Source of the DNA: Bacillota bacterium
GTDB lineage: Bacteria; Bacillota; Clostridia; Christensenellales; Christensenellaceae
NCBI GenBank assembly: GCA_023393165.1
Contig: JAEWMJ010000001.1
Location: 1 to 50,481, forward strand
DNA: 50,481 bases
Direction: 5' to 3'
Shown here: one piece after another, positions 41,721-50,481 of the stretch
Layout of the letters: the number at the start of each line of letters is the position of its first letter
How positions within the stretch are numbered: position 1 is the first letter of the stretch
The notes under the pieces: model-generated
Database searches by the model: none
Seen by the model: only the letters and a program-made list of their open reading frames with translations
What the model was told of the DNA's origin: nothing
Translations under genes and position numbers: made by a program

Positions 41721-43295
41721 GTGTATCGGCTATTGATTGTGGATGATGAAGCGATTGTCAGGCGCGGAATAAAAAAAAGCGTTAATTGGAATGAACTTGG
41801 AATTGAGATGGTGGCGGAGGCGGCTGACGGCGTGGAAGCTTTGTCCCAGGTGATTGAGAACGAGCCGGATATCATTCTGCTTGATATTAATATGCCCAAG
41901 ATGGACGGCCTGGAATTTGCAAGTATTATTAAAAAACAATATCCCAAAATAAAAATAGTTATTATAACAGGCTATCATGAATTTGAATATGCCAGAAGCG
42001 CTCTTCGGGCCGGAGTGGACGATTATATCTTAAAGCCCATTACCAAAGAGGATGTGGCTGCAATAATCCGCGCGCAGCTTGAAAAGATAGAGGCGGAACT
42101 GGCCGAACAGCCGGCGAAATACGTTATAGACGAGCAAAGCGCAAAGCATAATATGATAAACGCCATACTCAGGAATAAGCACGGGGTGGCTTCACAGATC
42201 GAGCGTTTTTGCGAACTGCAGAAATGGGACGCCGAGCAAAGGATATCCTTTGTTCTGATGCGCGATTACCTTTCGGATTGCGAGATATGGAACGACGGGC
42301 AGACAGACAGCCTGGCGGAGTTTGCGATATTGAATATAGCGGGCGAAGTGCTGGAAATTCACGAGTGCGGGCTTGCGTTCCAAACGTATAAAAACGAGTT
42401 GGCGCTGCTCATATCCTGCCCGCAGAAGGAGATCACCGGACTATTAAACGAGATATACGGCAATCTGCTGGATTTTCTGGAAATCCCGGTTGATTTCGCG
42501 GTATCCGATCTGGGAACATTGAAAGCTCTCCCCGAGCTGGCCGGGCAGGCAAGGGAAGCGCTCAACCGCGCTTTTGTGCTTTCCCATCAGAACATTCTTT
42601 TTTATAAGGATATCATAAAAAAACAGGACAAGTCTTTTGCGTATCCCGAGCAAATGGAAGTTGAGCTTCTGGAGAAAATGTTTACCTGCGACATTGAAGA
42701 AAGCGTACAGCTGATAGACGGATTCTTTGCGCAGTTGGCAAAAGCGGCCCCGGATGCGGATAAATGCAAAAACATGCTCCTGCGTCTGTTTTTAAAGGTT
42801 GCAAACACAATAGATTCCATCACAAGCCGTACGTCCAGCAGTATGGAGAACGCGCCGGAAAGTTTTGACCCGGTTTCCAAGCTGGAGGAGTTCGATACGC
42901 TGGACGAGGCGCGGATCTGGCTGAAAAAACTTTATGAAGAAACCTGCAGTTATGTTGCCGGCATTAAATCTAGGACAGGGCAGCTTTATTTGAAAATCAA
43001 GACGTATATTGAAAAAAATTACGGGGACAGCGAGCTCAATCTCAAAAAATGCAGCGAAGATTTATACCTTTCTTCAAATTACATCAGCATGATTTTGAAA
43101 AAGGAAACGGGAAAAACCTTTGTGGATTATTTGAACGAATACCGTATCAAAAAAGCCCTGGAACTGTTATCTGGGCCGGAAAACAGGGTGTACGAGGTCT
43201 CCACGCAGGTCGGGTTTACGCATCCTACTTATTTCAGTTCGGTTTTCAAAAAAATTACCGGGGTTTCTCCAAAACAGTATAAGGAAAACATGTAG
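41721..43295 (+). CDS. YesN-type response regulator with AraC DNA-binding domain
   Basis: A 524-residue regulator. The receiver domain begins YRLLIVDDEAIVRRGIKK with phosphoacceptor Asp in DIILLDINMPKMDGLEF, and has TGYHEFEYA and a conserved lysine in YILKPITKED. A long middle region (about 130-400) without a known domain follows, and residues about 415-522 form an AraC double helix-turn-helix ending KKITGVSPKQYKENM. The start is GTG 41721, six bases after GAGGGA; longer in-frame starts would add an unrelated N-terminus before the receiver. Such regulators pair with YesM/LytS kinases and control sugar transport genes, here probably the importer at 46389. Confidence 0.92.
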   Translation: MYRLLIVDDEAIVRRGIKKSVNWNELGIEMVAEAADGVEALSQVIENEPDIILLDINMPKMDGLEFASIIKKQYPKIKIVIITGYHEFEYARSALRAGVDDYILKPITKEDVAAIIRAQLEKIEAELAEQPAKYVIDEQSAKHNMINAILRNKHGVASQIERFCELQKWDAEQRISFVLMRDYLSDCEIWNDGQTDSLAEFAILNIAGEVLEIHECGLAFQTYKNELALLISCPQKEITGLLNEIYGNLLDFLEIPVDFAVSDLGTLKALPELAGQAREALNRAFVLSHQNILFYKDIIKKQDKSFAYPEQMEVELLEKMFTCDIEESVQLIDGFFAQLAKAAPDADKCKNMLLRLFLKVANTIDSITSRTSSSMENAPESFDPVSKLEEFDTLDEARIWLKKLYEETCSYVAGIKSRTGQLYLKIKTYIEKNYGDSELNLKKCSEDLYLSSNYISMILKKETGKTFVDYLNEYRIKKALELLSGPENRVYEVSTQVGFTHPTYFSSVFKKITGVSPKQYKENM

Positions 43296-43297
43296 GA

Positions 43298-45076
43298 ATG
43301 AAAAAAAAGAGTTACGTTCCGAGAAGGATTTCCACGATTATCATCATCTGTTTTTCATTATTCATGGTTGCAATACTTGTGATCGTGAGTTTCATTTCCT
43401 ATTATTATTCCTACGGAAACATGCGCACAAGAACGATTGCGGATACGGAAGTCATACTGTCCCAGGTCGGCAAAAATATCGGCAGATATATATCCAACAT
43501 AGAAGCCATCTCCGAGATCATAAACACGAACCGGGATGTTATGAATTATTTATCCGATCCGGAAAGTGAGAACGCGGGGCTGGCGCGTACCAATTTTACC
43601 AGCTTTTTGAACTATCTTCCCCAAATCGACAGAAACATCGTTTCGGTTTTTATCTTTGATAAGGAAAACAAACCGGTTTATGCGCCCGCCAATTTGCGCC
43701 TGAAGGACAATTACGATATCACGCAGGACGAATGGTATGGGAAGGTAAAGGACGAGCTGAAAGACGACCCCCACTTAACCGGAACGCAGGTGCGTACTAT
43801 GACCCAACTGGAAAATCCGTGGGTGATTTCTCTTTCCCGCAGAATCGTGAACAGAACGACGGGGGAAGTCATCGGCACGCAGCTGGTGGAACTGAATTAC
43901 AGTGCGATAGACGAAATACTGAGTGATATCAATCTCGGGTCAAAAGGGTATATTTTTATCATCAACGAAGACGGGAAAATGGTTTACCATCCGCAGCTGC
44001 AGCTGATCTATTCGGAAATCAAGGATGAAAAGATCCATGCGATCGAGACGGCGCAGAGCGCAACGGTGGAACTCCCGGAGGACAACAAGCTTTATACCAT
44101 CAGTTCGATCCCCAATACAAATTTTACGATCGTCGGCGTGATGTTTATGGACGAGATCGTAGCTACGTCCAACGAAATGATCACCATTTACATCATACTT
44201 GCCCTGGCGTCGGTGCTGGCCGGGTTTATAGGTTCGGTGCAGATGGCAAAATTCATTACAAGACCTCTGTCAAAACTGGAACTGGCGGTCAATGAGGTTG
44301 AAAAGGGCGATCTGGACGCTAATTTTGACATCAGGGGCACTGTGGAAACCGAGAAGTTTGCATCTTCTCTGGCTGCCATGATCAATACGGTAAAACAGCT
44401 TATGGAACAAATCGTTCAGGACCAGGAGATGATCCGCGTCAGCGAGCTGAAGGCCCTTCAGTCCCAGATCAACCCGCATTTCCTTTACAATACGCTGGAT
44501 TCCATCGTATGGATCGCCGAGGACGCCGGAAATGAAAAGATAAAAGAGATCACAATGGCGCTTGCAAATTATTTCAGGATCGTATTGTCTTCGGGCAAAG
44601 ACATCATCAGCGTACACGACGAGGTGCAGCATGTTTTGAGCTATCTTGTCATCCAGAAAATGAGGTATGAGTCGCTTGATTATAAAATTGATGTCAGCGT
44701 GGAGGCCGAATCGTATCAGATGCCCAAGCTGCTGCTGCAGCCCCTGGTGGAAAACGCCATTTACCATGGTATCAAGAACAATACGGACGGAGGCACCATA
44801 TGGGTGCGCGGATATGTACGAAACGAAAAACTGATTTTTGAAATAGAAGACGACGGACGCGGGATGCGTTCGCAGGAACTCGAAAACCTGTTTTCCAAAA
44901 ACGAAAAGCCAAAGATCAAACACGGGGGCGTTGCCATACGCAACATCCGGGAAAGGATCGAGCTTTATTACGGAACGGAGTACGGGATAGAGGTGCAAAG
45001 CATATACCGGAAGGGCACAAAGGTTACCGTTACTTTGCCTGCAAACAAAGCGTCGGCAGAGGAGGTTTCGGAATGA
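43298..45076 (+). CDS. YesM/LytS-type sensor histidine kinase
   Basis: A 592-residue kinase starting two bases after the regulator stop codon. A first membrane helix (about 13-38) is followed by a large extracellular Cache-like sensor (about 40-285), a second helix (about 290-312), HAMP, the His_kinase domain with SQINPHFLYNTLDSI (the family's phosphoacceptor His), and an ATPase domain with LLQPLVENAIYHG, DDGRGM and GVAIRNIRERI. It overlaps the next gene, a membrane-anchored sugar-binding protein, by four bases, which implies that the three work together. Confidence 0.93.
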   Translation: MKKKSYVPRRISTIIIICFSLFMVAILVIVSFISYYYSYGNMRTRTIADTEVILSQVGKNIGRYISNIEAISEIINTNRDVMNYLSDPESENAGLARTNFTSFLNYLPQIDRNIVSVFIFDKENKPVYAPANLRLKDNYDITQDEWYGKVKDELKDDPHLTGTQVRTMTQLENPWVISLSRRIVNRTTGEVIGTQLVELNYSAIDEILSDINLGSKGYIFIINEDGKMVYHPQLQLIYSEIKDEKIHAIETAQSATVELPEDNKLYTISSIPNTNFTIVGVMFMDEIVATSNEMITIYIILALASVLAGFIGSVQMAKFITRPLSKLELAVNEVEKGDLDANFDIRGTVETEKFASSLAAMINTVKQLMEQIVQDQEMIRVSELKALQSQINPHFLYNTLDSIVWIAEDAGNEKIKEITMALANYFRIVLSSGKDIISVHDEVQHVLSYLVIQKMRYESLDYKIDVSVEAESYQMPKLLLQPLVENAIYHGIKNNTDGGTIWVRGYVRNEKLIFEIEDDGRGMRSQELENLFSKNEKPKIKHGGVAIRNIRERIELYYGTEYGIEVQSIYRKGTKVTVTLPANKASAEEVSE

Positions 45077-46047
45077 AAAGAAAAACCTATTTTACGATCA
45101 TAAGCCTTATATTGGTGGCTATATTTGTGACGCTGGGCGTGTTCATAGCACAGACAAAGGCAACCAGACGGAGTATTGAAGTGACATTCATCGTTAAATC
45201 ACAGCAAAAAGGATTCGAATTCTGGGAATTGGTGTGCAAGGGAGCCCAGGAAGCCGCAAAAGAATTCAATGTGGACCTGACAATCGACGGTCCCATGACA
45301 GAGGAGGATACGCAGGGGCAGATCAATATTGTGGAGCGGGCAATCAATACTAAGCCGGATGTGATCATACTTGCGGCTGTTGACCAGGAAAAGCTGCTTC
45401 CTGCGGCGAAAGAAATCAAAAAGCAGGGCATCAAACTGATCGTGGTGGATTCCAACTTAAGCGAAAAGGTTGAGAATTGCTTTGTTGGTACGGATAACTA
45501 CTCCGCCGCGCAAGGCGTGGGAGACGCGATGGGAAAAGCCATGGACGGAAAAGGGACTATTGCCGTTATCGCGCATCAGAAGAATACTTCTACCTCCGTA
45601 CAGAGGATCCAGGGATTTCAATATGCAATCAAGAATTTCCCGGACATCAGGATTCTGGGACCGTACGATATTGGAGACAGCGTGGAAAAGAGCCGTGAGA
45701 CAACGCTCCAGGTTCTTGCGGAAAACCCGGATATTACAGGTATATTCGCAACAAATCAGATATCCGCGGAAGGCGTTACCCAGGCGCTGAAAGAAGCGGG
45801 AAAAAATAACATCAAGTTTTTTGCCTTTGACTCGTCAACCGTGCAGAATGCGGCGCTGGAAAATGGGATCGTGGACGGATTTGCGGTGCAAAAGCCTTTC
45901 AATATGGGATATATGGGCGTAAAAGCCGCGGTGGAAGCGTACACTGGCACGCTTCGCAAAACCAATATCGATACGGGATTTGAATTTGCGACCAAGGAAA
46001 ACATGCGCGAAGAAAAGATACAGAAACTGCTTTATCCGTTTGTGTAA
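45073..46047 (+). CDS. Membrane-anchored sugar-binding protein, sensor accessory of the YesMN pair
   Basis: A 324-residue periplasmic-binding-type protein. It has an N-terminal hydrophobic segment (residues 7-28) but no lipobox cysteine, so it is probably held by an uncleaved helix or secreted. The binding domain runs from SIEVTFIVKSQQKGFEFW to the end, with DGPMTEEDTQGQINIVERAI and VVDSNLSEKVENCFVGTDNYSAAQ typical of RbsB-like folds. Its four-base overlap with the kinase gene, and the separate lipoprotein at 48979 for uptake, argue that it is a sensor. A known parallel is XylFII with LytS/YesN in Clostridium beijerinckii, where a binding protein passes the sugar signal to the kinase. The ligand is unknown. 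Confidence 0.87.
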   Translation: MKRKTYFTIISLILVAIFVTLGVFIAQTKATRRSIEVTFIVKSQQKGFEFWELVCKGAQEAAKEFNVDLTIDGPMTEEDTQGQINIVERAINTKPDVIILAAVDQEKLLPAAKEIKKQGIKLIVVDSNLSEKVENCFVGTDNYSAAQGVGDAMGKAMDGKGTIAVIAHQKNTSTSVQRIQGFQYAIKNFPDIRILGPYDIGDSVEKSRETTLQVLAENPDITGIFATNQISAEGVTQALKEAGKNNIKFFAFDSSTVQNAALENGIVDGFAVQKPFNMGYMGVKAAVEAYTGTLRKTNIDTGFEFATKENMREEKIQKLLYPFV

Positions 46048-46309
46048 CCAAACCCGGCGGGGGAACCTTTTTTCGTCTTTAATTTAAACTTTTATGAAAC
46101 TATTCCACTCTTTTTTACAGATTCATAGATATAAAAACGATACATTGTATAAAATCTGCAGTTATTTGAAATTATCTATGAAAAATAATTATTGTTGAAT
46201 TTTTAATGTTTTATGTGATTTTGTTTATTACCTTTTGCACGTAAAACAATTATAGTATAGCATGTAAACTTAAGTAAACAATAAAAACATCAGATGCAAC
46301 TGAATTTTT

Positions 46310-46337
46310 CCTTAAAAAGTAAACTGACTTTTTAAGG
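46310..46337. promoter_or_regulatory. Perfect inverted repeat before the second sugar importer
   Basis: CCTTAAAAAGT (46310-46320), loop AAACTG, ACTTTTTAAGG (46327-46337): an exact 11-base inverted repeat about 50 bases before the ATPase start, in a 341-base gap. It lies downstream of an imperfect promoter-like TTTTGC/TATAGC pair (46233-46261), so it would be in the leader or act as operator. The AT-rich stem without a T-run argues against an ordinary terminator. Nothing else was recognised in the gap. Confidence 0.45.
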
Positions 46338-46388
46338 TGTGTTTATTATTATGAAAATTTACACAAACTCTTCGGAGGGGGTAAATAT

Positions 46389-47879
46389 ATGGCTGAAATA
46401 GTCGTAAGCATGAAAAATATTCAAAAAAGCTTTCCTGGCGTGCACGCTCTGGATGATGCGCAGATCGAGCTGAAAAAAGGCGAAGTTCATGGTCTGGTCG
46501 GCGAGAACGGCGCGGGAAAATCGACATTGATGAAGGTTCTTACCGGTATTTATGCGAAAGACAGCGGCGCGGTCAGCGTCAAAGGGCGCGAGGTAAATTA
46601 TGCAAATCCGGGCGAGGCGCTTGCGGACGGAATTAGTATGATCCATCAGGAACTGAACCTGATGCCGCATCTTTCGGTTGCGGACAATATCTATATCGGC
46701 AGGGAGCCCCAAAAAGGCATTGTCCTGGACAAGAAAAAAACAATTGATCTTACTAGGAAACTTCTGGAATCATTGAATCTGGACATTGATCCGGAGATTC
46801 AGGTGAACCAACTGACGGTTGCAAAACAGCAGATGATAGAAATTGCCAAAGCGCTCTCTTTCAACTCGGATATCCTGATTATGGATGAACCTACGGCGGC
46901 GCTGACCAGCGCGGAGATTGACGAACTGTTCAAATTTATCAAGGAACTGAAAGCAAAGGGCGTGGGCATTGTTTATATCTCCCACAGAATGGAAGAACTG
47001 AGGGTTATAACGGACGAAATCACCGTAATGCGGGACGGACAGTATGTCAATACCGTGAAGACTGCGGATACGGATATCACTCAGATCATCAGCATGATGG
47101 TGGGTCGTACGATTTATGAAGAGCCTAAAACGCACAGCATGGTCGCCAAAGACGCGCCGGTGGTTCTCAAGGCGGAGCATTTAAGTTCGACTGTTGTGCA
47201 CGACGTCAGCTTTGAACTGAAAAAAGGTGAGATCCTGGGGTTCGCGGGACTGATGGGCGCGGGCAGGACGGAAACCGCAAGACTGCTGTTTGGTGCAGAT
47301 CCCAAATCGGACGGAAAAATTTATATAAACGGCAAGGAAGTAGAGATCACGTCTCCCAACGATGCGGTAGAGCATGGGATCGGTTATCTGTCGGAAGACA
47401 GAAAAGCGTTCGGGCTCGCGGTGGGACTTTCGCTTGCCGACAACGTGGTTATGGCTACTCTCGATGATTTTGTTTCCGGAGGAGTGGTTAATGAAAGGAA
47501 AATAGAAAAAGCTTCGGGAGAGTATATAAAAAAAGTAAATATAAAAACTCCTTCCTCACGTCAATTGGTCAGGAATTTGTCGGGCGGAAACCAGCAGAAG
47601 GTGGTTATCGCCAAATGGCTGGTGCGGAACTGCGATATCCTGATATTTGACGAACCGACCCGCGGCATAGACGTTGGCGCGAAAAGCGAGATATACAAGC
47701 TGATGAGCCAGTTGGCTGCCGAGGGAAAATCAATCATTATGATTTCGTCGGAAATGCCGGAACTTCTGCGCATGAGCGACAGGATACTGGTCATGTGCGA
47801 GGGAAGGATGACGGGCGAGATTGACATCGGTGAGGCGACACAGGAAGGCATAATGAGATATGCTACTTTAAGGAATTAG
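46389..47879 (+). CDS. Sugar ABC importer ATPase with two nucleotide-binding domains, second system
   Basis: A 496-residue RbsA/MglA-type ATPase. The first domain has GENGAGKST (about 40-48), the family's variant signature LTVAKQQMIEIAKAL and ILIMDEPTAALT. The second domain has the usual degenerate loop GLMGAGRTE, then SGGNQQKV and ILIFDEPTRGID. All residues expected for the family are present, unlike the degenerate domain in the fusion at 1987. GGAGGGGG precedes the ATG. It forms an operon with the permease 15 bases downstream and the binding lipoprotein, and is probably controlled by the YesMN system upstream. Confidence 0.93.
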   Translation: MAEIVVSMKNIQKSFPGVHALDDAQIELKKGEVHGLVGENGAGKSTLMKVLTGIYAKDSGAVSVKGREVNYANPGEALADGISMIHQELNLMPHLSVADNIYIGREPQKGIVLDKKKTIDLTRKLLESLNLDIDPEIQVNQLTVAKQQMIEIAKALSFNSDILIMDEPTAALTSAEIDELFKFIKELKAKGVGIVYISHRMEELRVITDEITVMRDGQYVNTVKTADTDITQIISMMVGRTIYEEPKTHSMVAKDAPVVLKAEHLSSTVVHDVSFELKKGEILGFAGLMGAGRTETARLLFGADPKSDGKIYINGKEVEITSPNDAVEHGIGYLSEDRKAFGLAVGLSLADNVVMATLDDFVSGGVVNERKIEKASGEYIKKVNIKTPSSRQLVRNLSGGNQQKVVIAKWLVRNCDILIFDEPTRGIDVGAKSEIYKLMSQLAAEGKSIIMISSEMPELLRMSDRILVMCEGRMTGEIDIGEATQEGIMRYATLRN

Positions 47880-47893
47880 AGAGGTAGAAGAAT

Positions 47894-48898
47894 ATGAGTA
47901 ACGAAGCTAAAACACTGGAAGGCGGTCAGCGGGGCAAAAAGATTGAACTGCAGAAATTGCTTGCGTTGGGTGCGTTGGTAATCCTGCTGGCATTCTTTAT
48001 GCTCTACGGGTATTTCGGAAAAGGCGTTGATGTCGGGTCTCTTTCGATGAATATATTGGAAGCGGCATATTATATCGGCTTTCTGGCGCTGGGCGTAACA
48101 TTCATCATTATTACGGGCGGTATCGACCTTTCCATCGGCACGGTCATGATGTGCGGCGCGCTGATCGGCGGGGTTGCCTATAACGTATGGGGCTGGCCCA
48201 TGTGGCTGTCTCTGGTACTGATCGTCATCATAACGATACTATTCGGGTTTTTCAACGGCATTCTGGTATCCAGACTGAAACTGCCGCCCTTTATTGCAAC
48301 ACTCGGCACCATGATGATATCGCAGGGATTGGGATCTATCATATCCCAGGTGCAGACACAGCGGTTCCCGACCATGGCGGATGCCGACGGCTGGTTCAAA
48401 CAACTGTTTTTAAGAACGCAGGGCGGATTCCCTTCCGGGCTGGTATGGCTGGTAGTGTTCTTCCTGCTCGCGATGTTCCTGCTCAATAAAACAAAACTGG
48501 GCAAATATACTTTCGCCCTGGGCTCCAATGAGGAAGCAGCCAGACTTTCCGGTATTAAAACGGAAAAATGGAAGACGCTGGTGTATATTGTAAACGGGAT
48601 TTTTTGCGGATTCGCAGGTATCTTTTATGCGGCGACATTCACTACCGTTATTCCCGGACAGGGCGCAGGACTTGAACTGCAGGGAATTGCCGCGGTTGTT
48701 ATAGGCGGTACTTCGCTCTCGGGCGGTGTCGGTTCCGTTACCGGCACGATGATCGGCGTGTTCATCATGGCGGTATTAAAGAGCGGGCTCATGGCCATCG
48801 GCATTCCGCAGCAGTATCAGACGCTCCTGATAGGCGTTGTGGTAATACTGGCGGTGTTGATGGATATTTACCGCCAGAAATCCAGCAACAAGGCTTAA
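47894..48898 (+). CDS. Sugar ABC importer permease, second system
   Basis: A 334-residue permease of the RbsC/MglC family with about nine hydrophobic segments, the GGIDLSIGTVMM motif near residue 77, FNGILVSRLKLPPFIATLGTM typical of the family (cited only in part), and the coupling loop LGKYTFALGSNEEAARLSGI. A GAGAGGT-like site lies before ATG 47894. It is encoded directly after its ATPase and before the binding lipoprotein. Substrate unknown; a sugar is likely because of the sensor genes and the mutarotase gene nearby. Confidence 0.92.
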   Translation: MSNEAKTLEGGQRGKKIELQKLLALGALVILLAFFMLYGYFGKGVDVGSLSMNILEAAYYIGFLALGVTFIIITGGIDLSIGTVMMCGALIGGVAYNVWGWPMWLSLVLIVIITILFGFFNGILVSRLKLPPFIATLGTMMISQGLGSIISQVQTQRFPTMADADGWFKQLFLRTQGGFPSGLVWLVVFFLLAMFLLNKTKLGKYTFALGSNEEAARLSGIKTEKWKTLVYIVNGIFCGFAGIFYAATFTTVIPGQGAGLELQGIAAVVIGGTSLSGGVGSVTGTMIGVFIMAVLKSGLMAIGIPQQYQTLLIGVVVILAVLMDIYRQKSSNKA

Positions 48899-48978
48899 GA
48901 CAAATCAATAAAATTGAGCTTATCAGACAATAATTGTCTGTTGGCGATATAGAAAAATAAGTATGGAGGAAATTAAGA

Positions 48979-50148
48979 ATGAAAAAAACACTTATTTCTG
49001 TTCTCGTGATTGTGCTGGCGTGCGTGTTTGTGTTCACAGCATGCGGCGGCCAGCCCGCAGCTACGTCTGCACCGGCAGCTACTTCAGCGGCACCGGCAGC
49101 TACTTCGGCGGCGCCGGCATCTTCGGAAGCTGCAGCGGCCGGCGATAATTCCAAACTGAACATTCAGGTTCTGGCAAAAGGATTCCAGCATCAGTTCTGG
49201 CAGGTTGTTAAGCAGGGCGCTGAAGCCGCTGCCAAAGACCTTGGAGTTGGAACAATGGAATTCAACGGTCCTGAAGGCGAAAGCGCAATCGATACGCAGG
49301 TTCAGATGCTGAACGCCATGCTCGCAAAAAATCCGAATGCGATCGCACTTGCAGCACTTGACACCGAAGCGGTGAAATCCCAGCTGGACGAAGCAGTGTC
49401 CAAGAAGATTCCGATCATCGGATTCGACTCGGGCGTTCCGGATGCTCCGGCAGGCGCAATAGCCGCTACGGCTGCAACCAACAACGAAGCTGCGGCCGCA
49501 CTTGCTGCCGATGAAATGATGAAAGATGCTGCTTTCTCTGCGGCATTAAAGGCTGCCACTGCCGACAAACCGGTTACAATCGCCGTTCTTTCCCAGGATG
49601 CGACATCCGCTTCCGTTACGGGACGTACAATCGGCTTCGTAAATGAAATGAAGAAACTTGCCGAAGAAGTATTCCCCGGCGCGGTTTCGGTAGAAGGACA
49701 TGACAAATATAAGGCTGAAGTTGCTGATGCGGCTGTAAAGATTCTGGTACAGGTACCCCCGACACCCGACGCTGACAACATGAAAAACGGCGCTCAGGCG
49801 ATTTTGGGAGCAGAGAACCTGATCGGCGTATTCTGCTCCAACGAAGGTGCAGTTACCGGTATGCTGAACGCTACAAACGACGGTTCCGATCTTGACAGAA
49901 CAAATGGAAAATACAAGACTGTTACGGTTGCCGGATTCGACGCCGGTAAAACCCAAAAAGCAGCTGTGAAAAACGGCTGGTTCCTGGGTTCCGTAACACA
50001 GGATCCTTTCCAGATCGGCTACAAGGCTGTTGCGCTTGCGGTTGACGCTGCAAACGGAAAGACCGTTGCGGACGTTGATACCGGTGCAAAATGGTACAAT
50101 GCAGCTAATATGGATCAGGAAGATATCGCTAACCTGCTTTATGACTAA
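48979..50148 (+). CDS. Sugar-binding lipoprotein of the second ABC importer
   Basis: A 389-residue substrate-binding protein. The signal peptide ends in the lipobox VFTAC (Cys about residue 22). A linker of repeated Pro-Ala-Ala-Thr-Ser units follows to about residue 55, built from near-identical short DNA repeats. The binding domain begins LNIQVLAKGFQHQFWQVVKQ and has two RbsB-like lobes, including ALAALDTEAVKSQLDEAVSK and IPIIGFDSGVPDAPAG. GGAGG precedes the ATG. An 80-base gap separates it from the permease, and a terminator follows. It differs clearly from both other binding proteins in the window. Confidence 0.92.
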   Translation: MKKTLISVLVIVLACVFVFTACGGQPAATSAPAATSAAPAATSAAPASSEAAAAGDNSKLNIQVLAKGFQHQFWQVVKQGAEAAAKDLGVGTMEFNGPEGESAIDTQVQMLNAMLAKNPNAIALAALDTEAVKSQLDEAVSKKIPIIGFDSGVPDAPAGAIAATAATNNEAAAALAADEMMKDAAFSAALKAATADKPVTIAVLSQDATSASVTGRTIGFVNEMKKLAEEVFPGAVSVEGHDKYKAEVADAAVKILVQVPPTPDADNMKNGAQAILGAENLIGVFCSNEGAVTGMLNATNDGSDLDRTNGKYKTVTVAGFDAGKTQKAAVKNGWFLGSVTQDPFQIGYKAVALAVDAANGKTVADVDTGAKWYNAANMDQEDIANLLYD

Positions 50149-50164
50149 ATAAACATATGGCAAT

Positions 50165-50192
50165 AGGGGCGGGCAGTTGCCCGCCCCTTTCA
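50165..50192 (+). terminator. Terminator of the second sugar importer
   Basis: A 10-bp GC-rich stem, AGGGGCGGGC (50165-50174) with GCCCGCCCCT (50179-50188), loop AGTT, followed by TTCATT. The T-run is short but the stem is very stable. Confidence 0.75.
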
Positions 50193-50294
50193 TTATGAAG
50201 TTGCGGAAAACCGCAAACTTGTTTGAATATTCAGTTAATCAATGGTCAAATCAGATTTATTTTTTAAGATGAATTACGTAGGAGGGTTCGTACG

Positions 50295-50481
50295 TTGAAA
50301 CGGTTCGGACAGGTAATAGGCGTTAAGCCTGAAAAGCTTGCATATTACAAGGAGCTGCACGCAAAACCCTGGCAGGGGGTGCTGGATATGATCAAGGCCT
50401 GCAATATCCGGAATTACTCCATTTATGTATTTGGAGATAAATTGTTTGCGTATTACGAGTACACAGGGGAAGACTATGAGG
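50295..50481 (+). CDS. L-rhamnose mutarotase family protein, partial
   Basis: The first 62 codons before the window edge. The start is TTG 50295, eight bases after AGGAGGG. The protein begins MKRFGQVIGVKPEKLAYYKE and continues with HAKPWQGVLDMIKACNIRNY and SIYVFGDKLFAYYEYTGEDY, the pattern of the small RhaM/DUF718 proteins (about 105 residues), which interconvert the anomers of L-rhamnose and related sugars. It probably belongs to the catabolic genes served by the importer upstream, which hints at a deoxy- or rhamnose-like sugar. The second half, including part of the active site, is outside the window. Confidence 0.8.
   Translation, partial: MKRFGQVIGVKPEKLAYYKELHAKPWQGVLDMIKACNIRNYSIYVFGDKLFAYYEYTGEDYE

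Noticed and set aside
48979..49150. Short DNA repeats in the binding-lipoprotein gene as a possible repeat array
   Set aside because: They encode the Pro-Ala-Ala-Thr-Ser linker after the lipobox, a common low-complexity spacer, not a CRISPR or mobile element.
1..50481. tRNA, rRNA, transposase, integrase or phage genes
   Set aside because: No T-loop GGTTCGAATCC-type sequences, no rRNA segments and no recombinase-like proteins were seen on either strand.

Overview
The window looks like a chromosome segment of an anaerobic, low-to-mid GC Gram-positive bacterium of the class Clostridia. The signs are Wood-Ljungdahl (CODH/ACS) genes, lipobox lipoproteins without outer-membrane genes, Bce-type and YesMN-type two-component systems, strong GGAGG ribosome binding sites with frequent TTG/GTG starts, and consensus sigma-A promoters. 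No tRNA, rRNA, CRISPR array, transposase or phage gene was seen. All identifications come from reading the sequence; no database was searched.

Layout. 1-5.9 kb: the start of a leftward uroporphyrinogen-decarboxylase-family methyltransferase, then a rightward sugar-type ABC importer (binding lipoprotein, ATPase, permease). Between its genes lies an unusual regulator made of a degenerate copy of the importer's own ATPase domain fused to an AraC DNA-binding domain. Three promoters in this region share a GACAAA(C)ATTTTT-like box over the -35. 5.9-10.4 kb: a leftward Bce-type peptide-sensing and resistance module (response regulator, kinase, ATPase, permease). 10.4-14.9 kb: a PAS-GGDEF-HD-GYP c-di-GMP enzyme, a 28-residue lysine-rich protein, a J-domain protein with a degenerate GGDEF-like domain, and a DUF3786 protein.

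15.1-27.7 kb: a carbon-monoxide/acetyl-CoA gene cluster: homocysteine S-methyltransferase family protein, core-MetE-like methyltransferase, two CooC-type nickel ATPases, CO dehydrogenase, acetyl-CoA synthase fused to the small subunit of the corrinoid iron-sulfur protein (AcsB-AcsD), the large subunit AcsC, and the reductive activator AcsV. No methyltetrahydrofolate:corrinoid methyltransferase (acsE) is in the window, while two homocysteine-type methyltransferases lead the cluster. This suggests that the corrinoid protein also feeds methionine synthesis.

27.7-32.5 kb: a truncated B12-binding radical-SAM gene, a yybP-ykoY-type (Mn2+) riboswitch with a terminator controlling a CaCA-family cation exchanger, a shikimate-dehydrogenase-like protein lacking the usual serines, and a leftward membrane-bound alpha/beta hydrolase. 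32.5-33.35 kb is non-coding. 33.35-40.7 kb: a copper-handling group (HMA/SafE-like/cupredoxin fusion, CopA ATPase, a lipoprotein with two internal repeats) followed by an OmpR-type two-component system. A large imperfect palindromic repeat follows. 40.9-50.5 kb: an iron-sulfur flavoprotein, then a three-component sugar-sensing system (YesN regulator, YesM kinase, membrane-anchored sugar-binding protein), a second sugar ABC importer (ATPase, permease, binding lipoprotein), and the start of an L-rhamnose mutarotase gene cut by the window edge.
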